Below the pieces are notes generated by a model. The model did not search any database. It was not told the DNA's origin and saw only the letters and a program-made list of their open reading frames with translations. A stretch of DNA of 64,000 nucleotides. It comes from Vibrio bivalvicida. GTDB taxonomy: Bacteria; Pseudomonadota; Gammaproteobacteria; Enterobacterales; Vibrionaceae. The stretch is taken from assembly GCF_001399455.2 (NCBI RefSeq), contig NZ_LLEI02000090.1:62001-126000 (forward strand). The letters are read 5' to 3'. Each line of letters starts with the position of its first letter. Positions within the stretch are counted from its first letter, which is position 1. Shown in pieces: positions 1 through 8,586 of this stretch. A program made the position numbers and the translations under genes.

Positions 1-439
1 ATTTAACACCCTGAACTTGCTCATTAAAACTGTCAGGCAAATACGTTGGAGAACAACCAAGGTGTGTACAGATACCTACCGCAACAAAATACTCTGGCTT
101 AATTGAGCGATAAGCATTCTGAGCATAAGTTGGTTGTTGTTCTTCTGCTGAAGATGGGTCGCGTAGCTGACCATCGATAGCTTTTAATCCTTCGACTACA
201 GACTGTGCACGGCGGACAACCCATACAGGTTTACCACGCCATTCAACACGTACCATTTGCCCTTCTTCAAGTTTACCGATATCAACTTCAACAGGGGCAC
301 CTGCAGCTTTGGCTTTTTCACTTGGGTTCCAAGATTTAATAAAAGGAACGGCGACAGCAGCGGCTCCTAGACCACCCACAACAGCTGTTGTAGCGGTTAA
401 GAAACGTCTGCGACCGTTATTTAAAGGCGCATTGCTCAT
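1..439 (-). CDS. petA: Ubiquinol-cytochrome c reductase iron-sulfur (Rieske) subunit, partial
   Basis: This is the Rieske iron-sulfur subunit of the cytochrome bc1 complex, which passes electrons from ubiquinol to cytochrome c1 at the inner membrane. The first 146 codons are visible and the C-terminus lies beyond the left edge. The N-terminus has a twin-arginine motif (RRRFLT, residues 10-15) followed by a hydrophobic Ala/Val/Gly segment, the usual Tat-dependent anchor of this family. The first Rieske box CTHLGC is present near the edge; the second box (CPCHGS in the family) would lie outside the window. The ATG at 439 is preceded by a GGGAGA ribosome site. Identification is firm; only completeness is unknown. 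Confidence 0.95.
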   Translation of the reverse strand, partial: MSNAPLNNGRRRFLTATTAVVGGLGAAAVAVPFIKSWNPSEKAKAAGAPVEVDIGKLEEGQMVRVEWRGKPVWVVRRAQSVVEGLKAIDGQLRDPSSAEEQQPTYAQNAYRSIKPEYFVAVGICTHLGCSPTYLPDSFNEQVQGVK

Positions 440-685
440 CCAAACATTCTCCCATTTGCTCCTTGTGGATTTATTGTTATTCCGCTTAAAGAGCATGGCT
501 AACAAAATACGAATTTAGTTGTATTTATTTGATGGCAAATGATAAATAAAACCCTACTTTTTGACAAGATAAAGCTACCTTTTTGTAACATTTGTGAAGC
601 GAATCGCCTGTTAGGTCACAAAAGGAAGAGAAGTAATATAAATCAAATGATAAGTGACGCTAGGAAAGGAATTTTTTAACGAATA
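440..685. other. Intergenic region upstream of petA
   Basis: About 250 bases between the petA start and the rpsI terminator. It is AT-rich and should hold the petA promoter, read leftward. I see no confident -35/-10 pair and no open reading frame that looks real. A weak match to one half of an FNR site (ATCAA at 642-646) is present, but the other half is poor. Confidence 0.4.
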
Positions 686-719
686 AAAACAAAAAAGCCT
701 GGCAAGAAGCCAGGCTTTT
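686..719 (-). terminator. Rho-independent terminator after rpsI
   Basis: A perfect 8 bp stem (AGCCTGGC/GCCAGGCT, 696-703 with 709-716) with a 5-nt loop. On the minus strand it is followed by a T run (the A run at 691-696), as expected for the end of the rplM-rpsI transcript. Confidence 0.85.
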
Positions 720-769
720 GGTACCACATTCCAATGTAAACATTGGAAGCGAATCTTTTCGAAAAAAGA

Positions 770-1162
770 TTAACGCTTAGAGAACTGTGGACGACGACGT
801 GCTTTACGTAGACCAACTTTCTTACGTTCAACGCAACGAGCGTCACGAGTAACGTAACCCGCAGCACGTAGAGTAGGACGTAGAGACTCATCGTATTCCA
901 TTAGAGCGCGAGTGATACCGTGACGGATAGCACCTGCTTGACCAGAAATACCGCCACCTTTAACAGTAACGTATAGGTCTAGTTTCTCAGTTAGTTCAAC
1001 TAGCTCTAGAGGCTGTTTAACAACCATGCGAGAAGTTGGACGACCGAAGTACTCATCAAGGCTACGCTTGTTGATTACGATGTTGCCGCTGCCTGGTTTA
1101 ACAAAAACACGTGCAGCTGAGCTTTTGCGACGGCCAGTACCGTAGTATTGATTATCTGCCAT
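770..1162 (-). CDS. rpsI: 30S ribosomal protein S9
   Basis: S9 of the small ribosomal subunit; its C-terminal tail reaches toward the P-site tRNA. The 130-residue product has the standard length, begins [20 protein letters not shown] and ends in the basic tail RRRPQFSKR typical of S9. It lies 15 nt downstream of rplM in the usual L13-S9 operon and is followed by a strong terminator. The basic conserved C-terminus and the operon context make the call secure. Confidence 0.98.
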   Translation of the reverse strand: MADNQYYGTGRRKSSAARVFVKPGSGNIVINKRSLDEYFGRPTSRMVVKQPLELVELTEKLDLYVTVKGGGISGQAGAIRHGITRALMEYDESLRPTLRAAGYVTRDARCVERKKVGLRKARRRPQFSKR

Positions 1163-1177
1163 TTTCGAAATCCCCGA

Positions 1178-1606
1178 TTAGATGTCTAGTACTTGAGGTT
1201 GTTGAGCAACATGGTTGTGCTCAGCGCCAGCGTAAACTTTCAGCTTACGGTACATAGCACGGCCAAGAGGACCACGTGGTAGCATACCTTTAACTGCTAG
1301 CTCAAGAGCCATCTCTGGCTTGCGATCAATTAGCTTCTCGAAGCTGATTGATTTTAGGCCGCCAGGGAATTCAGTGTGACGGTAGTAAATCTTACCTTTT
1401 GCTTTGTTACCAGTTACAGTAACTTTCTCCGCGTTAACAACGATGATGTAATCACCAGTGTCACAGTGTGGAGTGTATTCAGCTTTGTGTTTGCCACGTA
1501 GGCGAGATGCAATTTCACTTGCTAGACGGCCAAGAGTTTTACCTTCAGCGTCTACAACGTACCAGTCGCGTTTTACAGTTTCTGGTTTAGCAACGAAAGT
1601 TTTCAT
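1178..1606 (-). CDS. rplM: 50S ribosomal protein L13
   Basis: L13 is an early-assembly protein of the large ribosomal subunit. I start it at the ATG at 1606 ([20 protein letters not shown]), giving 142 residues, exactly the family length. The open frame extends 26 codons further upstream, but that extension runs through the hairpin leader and resembles no L13. It heads the rplM-rpsI operon. In E. coli L13 represses its own mRNA through the leader; the hairpins upstream here fit that scheme (inference). Confidence 0.98.
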   Translation of the reverse strand: MKTFVAKPETVKRDWYVVDAEGKTLGRLASEIASRLRGKHKAEYTPHCDTGDYIIVVNAEKVTVTGNKAKGKIYYRHTEFPGGLKSISFEKLIDRKPEMALELAVKGMLPRGPLGRAMYRKLKVYAGAEHNHVAQQPQVLDI

Positions 1607-1645
1607 GCTAATAATAACCCGTTCAATAATTAAATTTACACTTAA

Positions 1646-1678
1646 GGAGCTTTCGCTCCCACTGACTAAGAGTCCAGT
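1646..1678 (-). promoter_or_regulatory. rplM leader hairpins, candidate L13 autoregulatory site
   Basis: Two adjacent hairpins lie in the transcribed leader, 40-72 nt upstream of the rplM ATG. One is a 5 bp stem closed by a GAAA tetraloop on the RNA (1646-1659). The other is a 7 bp stem with one bulged G (1661-1678, arms ACTGACT and AGTCCAGT on the plus strand). L13 autoregulation is known in E. coli; that this exact structure is the target is inference. Confidence 0.4.
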
Positions 1679-1765
1679 TAACACCCCTTCGAGTGATTGG
1701 CACTCTCGACCCGCTATGTCGAAATACCTTCGATAATAAGGTCTGCAGTAACGGTGGGTCGCAGG

Positions 1766-1794
1766 ATTATAGAGAAGTCAGTAGAAAAAATCAC
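1766..1794 (-). promoter_or_regulatory. Predicted sigma-70 promoter of rplM-rpsI
   Basis: A perfect -10 hexamer TATAAT (minus strand, 1766-1771) lies 17 nt from a weak -35 GTGATT (1789-1794). A GC-rich discriminator follows the -10, as is common for stringently controlled ribosomal protein promoters. It would give a leader of about 150 nt before rplM. Confidence 0.6.
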
Positions 1795-1851
1795 CTCTTT
1801 TCGTGTGAAAACTTCATTTTTTTTCAATTATGCACACTTCGCTCTAACCAG

Positions 1852-2958
1852 CTATGCTAAATGCTCTTTGGCCAAGTAATCATGGCTTTGCATTTCTATC
1901 AAACGCGACTGACAGCGCTTAAATTCAAACTCAAGCTGACCACCTGCATAAAGTGCTTCCAGCGGTACTTCCGCAGAGATAATCAGTTTGACATGACGCT
2001 CATAGAATTCATCGACTAATGCAATGAAACGTCTTGCTGCATCATCTATCGTTCGATCCATCTGCTGTACATCCGCCAACAATACGGTGTGATAAATTCT
2101 CGACATCTCAATATAGTCATTTTGGCTTCGTGCAGAACGACACAACTGTTCAAAACTGGCATGCAAGACATCTTCTGACGCTTGAATGACTTCTATATCA
2201 CGGTGATTAATCTCGATGCTCATAACACCTTTCTTTCCCTCCCCCACCAACTGCTCGTAGTAATGTCTAAGGTTTTTGTCTGCTTGTTCATCAAGAGGCG
2301 AGTGATAGATCTCTGCTTGTTCTAGAGTTCGCAAGCGGTAATCAATACCACTATCAACGTTCAACACTCGACAGTTTTTCTGAATCAGTTCAATAGCAGG
2401 AAGAAAACGAGCGCGCTGTAAGCCATTACGATACAAATCTTCTGGTGGGATGTTTGAGGTTGCAACCAAGATCACACCACGCTTAAACAAGGCTTGAAAC
2501 AAGGTGCCTAGAATCATGGCATCAGTAATGTCTGAAACAAAAAACTCATCGAAGCAGATGATTTCCGCCTCAGCTTTAAATTTGTCGGCCACTAGTTCAA
2601 GTGGATCGTTGACATCCCCTAACGCATTTAGCTCATCGTGGACGCGATACATAAAGCGGTGAAAATGGACACGCATTTTCTTGTCCGTGGGTAGGGCATC
2701 AAAAAACGTATCAACCAAATAGGTTTTCCCACGCCCTACTCCTCCCCAAAAATAAAGGCCTTGCGGCGCTAGGGGTAACTCTGGCTCTTTTTTACTAAAC
2801 CAAGCTTTCCATCCACTCGGCTTTTCTACTGGCGTGTTAACGTAGTCGATGAATTCATGGTAGAGATTATCTAAGGCTGTAACCGCTTGAAGCTGCGCGG
2901 CATCCTTTTGAAAACCATGTTGTTTTATATCGTTGTTATAGATTTCTAATGGCGTCAT
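1852..2958 (-). CDS. zapE: Cell division protein ZapE (AFG1-like ATPase)
   Basis: ZapE is an AAA-like ATPase that associates with the Z-ring and is needed under anaerobic or heat stress in E. coli. The 368-residue protein shows a Walker A motif GGVGRGKT at residues 72-79, a Walker B motif ICFDEFFVSD, and the sensor stretch VATSNIPPEDLYRNGLQR seen in AFG1/LACE1 proteins. It lies upstream of rplM on the same strand and diverges from zapG, another cell-envelope and division gene; this arrangement is usual in gammaproteobacteria. The length matches the family. Confidence 0.95.
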   Translation of the reverse strand: MTPLEIYNNDIKQHGFQKDAAQLQAVTALDNLYHEFIDYVNTPVEKPSGWKAWFSKKEPELPLAPQGLYFWGGVGRGKTYLVDTFFDALPTDKKMRVHFHRFMYRVHDELNALGDVNDPLELVADKFKAEAEIICFDEFFVSDITDAMILGTLFQALFKRGVILVATSNIPPEDLYRNGLQRARFLPAIELIQKNCRVLNVDSGIDYRLRTLEQAEIYHSPLDEQADKNLRHYYEQLVGEGKKGVMSIEINHRDIEVIQASEDVLHASFEQLCRSARSQNDYIEMSRIYHTVLLADVQQMDRTIDDAARRFIALVDEFYERHVKLIISAEVPLEALYAGGQLEFEFKRCQSRLIEMQSHDYLAKEHLA

Positions 2959-3110
2959 TGCTTCTTTACCTATTCAAGAAGACTGTCAAACTGCTATGTA
3001 GAGCACATGCATTTTTCTTTATTGGCTTAAGTTCTCATAGTACCATGTGATTTGAACATGTGTAACCAACCAGTAAAAAACATGTTAAATAACAATGATA
3101 AGGAGCAATT

Positions 3111-3569
3111 ATGCCTTGGATTTATGCCCTTGTAGGCTTGCTTATTGGTACGGTATTGGGTATTGCAATTTCTCGCCTAACAACGCCTGGATACAAAAAG
3201 CAAAAGAGCGTCCAGAAAGACCTCGACAACGCCAAGTTCGAATTAGAGCAACAAAAACAAGACCTTGCAGATCATTTTGCGCAAACGGCGGAAATGTTAG
3301 ACTCTGTGGGTAAAGAGTACACTAAGCTATATCAACATATGGCTAAAACGTCTTCTGAACTTTTACCTAACATCCCAGAGCAAGACAATCCATTTGTGAA
3401 AAAGGTTGTCCAGCAATCAGATGACAACACACTAGACAATGGTGAGCTTGATATTCAACTATTAAATGAAGCACCTAAAGATTATGCTTCAGGTTCCACT
3501 GGTCTATTAAAAGAGCAGAAGAAAGAAATTCTAGACTCTCAAGATGTGGTCTCAGCAAAAGCGTCGTAA
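3111..3569 (+). CDS. zapG: ZapG/YhcB family inner-membrane protein (DUF1043)
   Basis: A 152-residue protein with one N-terminal membrane helix (about residues 3-22) containing the GxxxGxxxG pattern of YhcB, followed by a long charged coiled-coil segment and a low-complexity acidic tail. YhcB/ZapG coordinates envelope growth and division in E. coli. The ATG at 3111 has an AAGGAGC ribosome site six bases upstream (3100-3106). It diverges from zapE and precedes degQ, the conserved order. Family assignment is firm; molecular function is only partly known in the literature. Confidence 0.9.
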   Translation: MPWIYALVGLLIGTVLGIAISRLTTPGYKKQKSVQKDLDNAKFELEQQKQDLADHFAQTAEMLDSVGKEYTKLYQHMAKTSSELLPNIPEQDNPFVKKVVQQSDDNTLDNGELDIQLLNEAPKDYASGSTGLLKEQKKEILDSQDVVSAKAS

Positions 3570-3586
3570 TTGAAAACTATCTTTGC

Positions 3587-3615
3587 TGAACTTTGCACAG
3601 GTTTTTGAGTCATAA
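3587..3615 (+). promoter_or_regulatory. Candidate sigma-E promoter of degQ
   Basis: TGAACTT (3587-3593), 16 nt, then TCATAA (3610-3615). The sigma-E consensus as I know it is GGAACTT, about 16 nt, TCTGA or TCAAA. Six of seven -35 bases match and the -10 begins TCA. It sits about 80 nt upstream of degQ. DegP/DegQ proteases are commonly in the sigma-E regulon, and degS downstream triggers that response. No transcript data are available here. Confidence 0.5.
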
Positions 3616-3692
3616 CTCCTACGAGTGACCATTGAATTCTGATTTTTAAGACAAATATCAGATCTAGGTCCTTAATCAACTAGGAGTTTCCG

Positions 3693-5060
3693 ATGAAAAA
3701 ACCTTTGCTTGCCCTAACAGTCCTGTCATTAAGCCTAAGTTCAATCATCACACCAATGCAGGCTACTGCCGCTTTACCTTTTACGGTTGATGGCGAACAG
3801 TTACCAAGCCTAGCTCCAATGCTAGAGAAAGTGACCCCTGCGGTGGTCAGTATCTCTGTTGAAGGAACGCAAGTTTCAAAACAGCAAATCCCCGAACAGT
3901 TCCGCTTTTTCTTTGGTCCTGATTTTCCAACCGAACAACTTCAAGAGCGTCCATTCAGAGGCTTGGGCTCTGGTGTTGTGGTTGATGCCAAGCAAGGCCA
4001 TATTGTGACTAACTATCACGTTATCAATGGCGCGGAAAAAATCCGCGTTAAGTTGCGTGACGGTCGTGAATACGATGCCGAGCTGATAGGCGGCGACCAA
4101 ATGTCTGATGTAGCGTTACTCAAACTGGAGGAAGCGAAGAACCTGACCGAAATAAAAATTGCTGATTCAGATAAGTTACGCGTCGGTGACTTCACTGTTG
4201 CCATTGGTAACCCATTCGGGCTCGGGCAAACCGTCACCTCTGGTATCGTTTCTGCTCTGGGGCGTAGTGGACTAAATATTGAAAACTTCGAAAACTTTAT
4301 TCAAACCGATGCTGCCATCAACAGTGGTAACTCGGGCGGTGCGCTAGTAAACCTAAATGGTGAACTGATAGGTATCAATACAGCAATTCTAGGGCCAAAT
4401 GGCGGTAATGTTGGTATCGGCTTCGCGATTCCCTCCAACATGATGAAGAACTTAACCGCCCAAATTCTTGAGTTTGGCGAAGTAAAACGCGGCATGCTTG
4501 GTGTACAGGGCGGCGAGATCACCTCGGAACTTGCAGAAGCGCTTGGGTATGAATCGAGTAAAGGCGCCTTTGTTAGCCAAGTAGTTCCAGACAGTGCCGC
4601 AGATAAGGCAGGCTTAGAAGCAGGAGATGTGATTGTCTCAATTGGTGGTAAATCAATTCATTCATTTAGTGAGCTGCGCGCAAAGGTCGCGACGCTAGGT
4701 GCTGGAAAAGAGATTACGTTAGGTGTTGTCCGTGACGGTAAGAAGAAATCATTCGACGTCACGCTAGGTGAACAAACAAATGTCAAAACCACTGCTGACA
4801 AGTTACATGAAGGTCTATCAGGTGCTCAGTTAACAAACACGAATGCGAGCGATCAAGTACAAGGCGTAAAAGTGACATCGGTTGAGAAAGGTTCAAATGC
4901 CGAGGCTTACCAGTTGCAACCAGATGACATCATCATAGGTGTTAACCGTCAACGAGTGAAAAACCTCGCTGAGTTTAGAAAAGTGGTTGAGAAACAATCT
5001 GGAGTACTGGCACTTAACATTCAGCGCGGCGAACGCAGTATTTACCTTGTCATTCGATAA
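3693..5060 (+). CDS. degQ: Periplasmic serine endoprotease, DegQ/DegP (HtrA) family
   Basis: A periplasmic protease/chaperone that degrades misfolded envelope proteins. The 455-residue precursor has a signal peptide (cleavage near residue 26-27, after ATA/AA). It then has a trypsin-like domain with catalytic His109 (TNYHV), Asp139 (SDVALL) and Ser214 (GNSGGAL), followed by two PDZ domains (about 255-350 and 370-452). The LA loop (RFFFGPDF) is short, closer to DegQ than to enteric DegP. A TAGGAG ribosome site precedes the ATG at 3693. It is followed by its own terminator and then degS, as in many gammaproteobacteria. It may be named degP in some Vibrio genomes. Confidence 0.93.
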   Translation: MKKPLLALTVLSLSLSSIITPMQATAALPFTVDGEQLPSLAPMLEKVTPAVVSISVEGTQVSKQQIPEQFRFFFGPDFPTEQLQERPFRGLGSGVVVDAKQGHIVTNYHVINGAEKIRVKLRDGREYDAELIGGDQMSDVALLKLEEAKNLTEIKIADSDKLRVGDFTVAIGNPFGLGQTVTSGIVSALGRSGLNIENFENFIQTDAAINSGNSGGALVNLNGELIGINTAILGPNGGNVGIGFAIPSNMMKNLTAQILEFGEVKRGMLGVQGGEITSELAEALGYESSKGAFVSQVVPDSAADKAGLEAGDVIVSIGGKSIHSFSELRAKVATLGAGKEITLGVVRDGKKKSFDVTLGEQTNVKTTADKLHEGLSGAQLTNTNASDQVQGVKVTSVEKGSNAEAYQLQPDDIIIGVNRQRVKNLAEFRKVVEKQSGVLALNIQRGERSIYLVIR

Positions 5061-5091
5061 AGGTAATTTATAAAAACGCGATATCGGCTTG

Positions 5092-5130
5092 AAAGGACAG
5101 CGGTTACTGCCGCTGTCCTTTTATTATTTT
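5092..5130 (+). terminator. Rho-independent terminator after degQ
   Basis: A 9 bp perfect stem (GGACAGCGG/CCGCTGTCC, 5095-5103 with 5110-5118), 6-nt loop, then TTTTATTATTTT. It separates the degQ and degS transcripts. Confidence 0.9.
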
Positions 5131-5187
5131 CTCATCTAGTGCTATTCTTCACCAACTTATCCATTTTATGCTCATAAAGAGGAAAGC

Positions 5188-6252
5188 ATGCTGCAATTTT
5201 TGTTGCGCTCTATTGGCTTAGGCCTAGCAACGGCTGCTCTGTTATTAATCGCTGTACCGTCTCTGCGGTCGAATATAATTCCTCAAACCAATCAATCTGC
5301 TGCGACTGACTACTCACAAGTTCAGGTGTCATTTAATCAAGCAGTGCGTAACGCAGCACCTGCTGTAGTGAATATCTACAGCCGTAAATACCAAGAAAGT
5401 GATCGTTCCAAACTACTGACGCAAGGGCTTGGTTCTGGTGTCATTGTCAGTGAGAAAGGCTACATCATCACCAACTACCATGTGGTTGCACAAGCAGATC
5501 AAATTATTGTTGCCCTGCAAGATGGTCGAATCGCTGCCGCGCAACTGGTCGGGAAAGACCGCAGAACCGACATTGCTATCCTAAGAGTTGAAGACGAAAA
5601 CTTACCCGTGATTCCACTTAATCCTGAGTATTCTCCGAAAGTTGGTGACATAGTGCTTGCGATTGGCAACCCTTATAACCTTGGGCAAACAACCACTTTC
5701 GGTATTATCTCAGCAACAGGGCGCTCGTCGATCAGCGCTGATGGTCATCAGGCGTTTATCCAAACTGATGCTGCGATCAATGAAGGTAATTCAGGTGGTG
5801 CTTTGGTCAATACTCGTGGCGAGCTAGTCGGTATCAATACAGCATCATTTCAACAGGCAACCGAACTAGAAACTTACGGCATATCTTTCGCCATCCCATA
5901 CGCACTAGCCGATAAGATTATGCAAAAAATCATTGCCGATGGGCGTGTGATTCGTGGCTACATCGGTATCGATGGGCAAGACATTAACTCTGTCACCTCT
6001 CGACTGCTGGGTAACAAACACCTTGGTGGTATCGTAGTATTAGGTATCGACCCGAATGGTCCCGCCGCTGATGCTGGGTTTGAAGCTCAAGATATCATCC
6101 TGAAAATTGATGGTCAGAAGGTCAATGGACGTCAAAGCGTGATGGATATTGTTACCGAGCTAAGGCCTGGTTCAAAGATCAACGTGCTGATCTTACGTAA
6201 AGGGGTAGAGAAAACCCTAGAAGTCACGATTGAAGAAGACAGCCGCGAATAA
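5188..6252 (+). CDS. degS: Outer-membrane stress sensor protease DegS
   Basis: DegS is the membrane-anchored site-1 protease that cleaves the anti-sigma factor RseA when unfolded porins bind its PDZ domain, starting the sigma-E response. The 354-residue protein has an N-terminal membrane anchor (about residues 5-25) rather than a cleaved signal. It has a catalytic triad His98 (TNYHV), Asp128 (TDIAIL), Ser202 (GNSGGAL), and a single PDZ domain at the C-terminus. One PDZ and an uncleaved anchor distinguish it from the upstream DegQ. The ribosome site AGAGGAAA lies just before the ATG at 5188. Confidence 0.95.
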   Translation: MLQFLLRSIGLGLATAALLLIAVPSLRSNIIPQTNQSAATDYSQVQVSFNQAVRNAAPAVVNIYSRKYQESDRSKLLTQGLGSGVIVSEKGYIITNYHVVAQADQIIVALQDGRIAAAQLVGKDRRTDIAILRVEDENLPVIPLNPEYSPKVGDIVLAIGNPYNLGQTTTFGIISATGRSSISADGHQAFIQTDAAINEGNSGGALVNTRGELVGINTASFQQATELETYGISFAIPYALADKIMQKIIADGRVIRGYIGIDGQDINSVTSRLLGNKHLGGIVVLGIDPNGPAADAGFEAQDIILKIDGQKVNGRQSVMDIVTELRPGSKINVLILRKGVEKTLEVTIEEDSRE

Positions 6253-6274
6253 CAGGGCTCAATTTCACCACAGT

Positions 6275-6306
6275 AAAAACCCATGCTATGCATGGGTTTT
6301 TTATAA
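6275..6306. terminator. Bidirectional terminator between degS and parC
   Basis: An 11 bp stem (AAAACCCATGC/GCATGGGTTTT, 6276-6286 with 6290-6300) with a 3-nt loop TAT and A/T tracts on both sides. It can terminate degS rightward and parC leftward. Confidence 0.9.
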
Positions 6307-8583
6307 CTATTCTGAAGTGTCACTATCTGGCACTGCACCAGATTCGACTTCAATGCGAGTCACGCGTTGCAAACCTCTTGGTAACAAACCACCTCGACGT
6401 CCACGTTCTCCGCGGAAGTTCTCTAAGTCAGCAGGCTTAAGACCAAGCTTACGTTTACCTGCGTATAAAGTAACAGAAACTCCTTGAGGCAGGGCAATCA
6501 AGTGAGAAACCAGTTCTTCACGTTCTTTCGCTTTCGCCGCCGGAATATTGATAATCTTATTACCCTTACCTTTACCTAACTGAGGCAAGTCTTTGATTGG
6601 GAATAACAGCATGCGCCCCTGGTTAGTGATCGCTAGGATCTCATCCGCGTCTAGATTACCGACAGTTTGCGGTGCAAGAACTTCAGAGTTTTGCGGTAGC
6701 GTCACTAAGGCTTTACCACTGCGGTTCTTCGACAAGAGATCACTTCCCTTACATACGAAACCATAGCCTGCATCAGAACCGACTAACCACAACTGCTCTT
6801 CTTCCCCCATCACGACATGACGAATATTGGTCCCGGCACTAATATTCAAGCGCCCAGTAATAGGCTCACCTTGGCTTCGCGCTGACGGTAATGAGTGCGA
6901 CTCTAATGAGTAGCTACGGCCATCACTTCCAAGGAACACGGCTTGCTGGTTGCTCTTACCACGAGCATGAGCAAGGTAGTTATCACCCGACTTGTAGTTT
7001 AACCCGTCAGCCTCAACCTCATGCCCTTTGGCATGACGAATCCAGCCTTTCTCAGAAAGAACTACAGTAATTGGTTCACTAGGAACAAGATCTCGCTCAG
7101 TTAGCGCTTTAGCTTCTGCACGTTCAACCATAGGTGAACGGCGATCATCTCCGTACTTGTCAGCATCGGCTTTGATCTCTTTCTTCAGTAGCGTATTTAG
7201 ACGACGTTCAGAGCCTAGCAGTTGTTCTAGCTTTTCACGCTCTTTTTCTAGCTCTTCTTGCTCACCGCGAATCTTCATCTCTTCAAGTTTCGCAAGGTGA
7301 CGTAATTTGGTGTCTAGGATCGCATCAGCCTGAATATCCGTAATCCCAAAGCGCTCCATTAGCACCGCTTTGGGATCATCTTCGGTACGGATTATCTCAA
7401 TCACTTCGTCAAGGTTGAGGTATGCAATCAACAAACCTTCCAAGATGTGCAAGCGAGCCATTACCTTGTCTAAACGGTGTTGTAGACGGCGGCGTACTGT
7501 GGAACGACGGAATTCAATCCATTCAGATAGGATTTGTACTAACCCTTTCACCTGAGGACGGTTGTCCAGCCCAATCATGTTTAGGTTTACACGAAAGTTC
7601 TTTTCAAGATCCGTAGAAGCAAACAGGTGATTCATTAGCTGGTCGCAATCAACACGATTCGAGCGTGGAACAACCACGATACGTGTTGGATTTTCGTGAT
7701 CCGATTCATCACGTAGATCGTCAACCATAGGCAGCTTTTTAGCGCGCATCTGGTTAGCGATTTGCTCAAGAAGCTTAGCGCCTGACACTTGATGAGGTAG
7801 CGCTGTAATTACGATCTCTGAACCTTCTTTATGCCATACTGCGCGCATTTTGATGCTACCACGCCCAGTACGGTAAATCTTTTCTAGCTCCGCTTTAGGT
7901 GAAATGATCTCTGCTTCAGTTGGGTAGTCAGGCCCTTGAACAAAGTTCATCACGTCGGCAAGTTCAGACTTAGGATTATCGATTAAATGAATCGTTGCTT
8001 CCGCTACTTCACGTACGTTGTGAGGCGGAATATCGGTTGCCATACCCACCGCAATGCCCGTCACACCGTTCAGTAGAATGTGTGGTAATCGCGCTGGCAA
8101 CATTTGCGGTTCTTTCATCGTTCCGTCAAAGTTAGGCTGCCACTCAACCGTGCCCTGGCCTAACTCACCAAGCAGAACTTCAGCAAATTTAGATAGCTTC
8201 GCTTCGGTATAGCGCATCGCCGCGAACGATTTAGGGTCATCTGGAGCACCCCAGTTACCCTGACCATCAACCAGTGGATAACGGTAAGAGAAAGGTTGCG
8301 CCATCAGCACCATAGCTTCGTAACAGGCAGAGTCACCGTGTGGGTGATATTTACCTAACACGTCACCAACAGTACGAGCAGATTTTTTGTATTTTGCTGC
8401 TGCCGAGAGACCAAGCTCTGACATTGCATAGATGATACGTCGTTGAACCGGTTTTAAACCGTCACCAATATATGGCAACGCACGATCCATAATGACGTAC
8501 ATCGAGTAATTTAGATAAGCGTCTTCGGTGAACTTGCGCATTGGCAACTGTTCAACGCCATCATAAGTAATTTCTGTAGACAT
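6307..8583 (-). CDS. parC: DNA topoisomerase IV subunit A
   Basis: ParC is the DNA-breaking subunit of topoisomerase IV, which decatenates daughter chromosomes. The 758-residue product carries the catalytic tyrosine Tyr125 ([10 protein letters not shown]). Its quinolone-resistance region ([11 protein letters not shown], residues 80-90) has the susceptible-type Ser85 and Glu89. The C-terminal beta-pinwheel domain is present ([12 protein letters not shown] stretch). It begins 3 nt after the parE stop, with its ribosome site AGAGG inside the end of parE, so the two subunits are translationally linked. Confidence 0.98.
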   Translation of the reverse strand: MSTEITYDGVEQLPMRKFTEDAYLNYSMYVIMDRALPYIGDGLKPVQRRIIYAMSELGLSAAAKYKKSARTVGDVLGKYHPHGDSACYEAMVLMAQPFSYRYPLVDGQGNWGAPDDPKSFAAMRYTEAKLSKFAEVLLGELGQGTVEWQPNFDGTMKEPQMLPARLPHILLNGVTGIAVGMATDIPPHNVREVAEATIHLIDNPKSELADVMNFVQGPDYPTEAEIISPKAELEKIYRTGRGSIKMRAVWHKEGSEIVITALPHQVSGAKLLEQIANQMRAKKLPMVDDLRDESDHENPTRIVVVPRSNRVDCDQLMNHLFASTDLEKNFRVNLNMIGLDNRPQVKGLVQILSEWIEFRRSTVRRRLQHRLDKVMARLHILEGLLIAYLNLDEVIEIIRTEDDPKAVLMERFGITDIQADAILDTKLRHLAKLEEMKIRGEQEELEKEREKLEQLLGSERRLNTLLKKEIKADADKYGDDRRSPMVERAEAKALTERDLVPSEPITVVLSEKGWIRHAKGHEVEADGLNYKSGDNYLAHARGKSNQQAVFLGSDGRSYSLESHSLPSARSQGEPITGRLNISAGTNIRHVVMGEEEQLWLVGSDAGYGFVCKGSDLLSKNRSGKALVTLPQNSEVLAPQTVGNLDADEILAITNQGRMLLFPIKDLPQLGKGKGNKIINIPAAKAKEREELVSHLIALPQGVSVTLYAGKRKLGLKPADLENFRGERGRRGGLLPRGLQRVTRIEVESGAVPDSDTSE

Positions 8584-8586
8584 CCG

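Noticed and set aside
1458-1736. A 92-codon plus-strand frame opposite rplM and its leader
   Set aside because: It runs antisense to a conserved ribosomal protein gene and its promoter leader, with no ribosome site.
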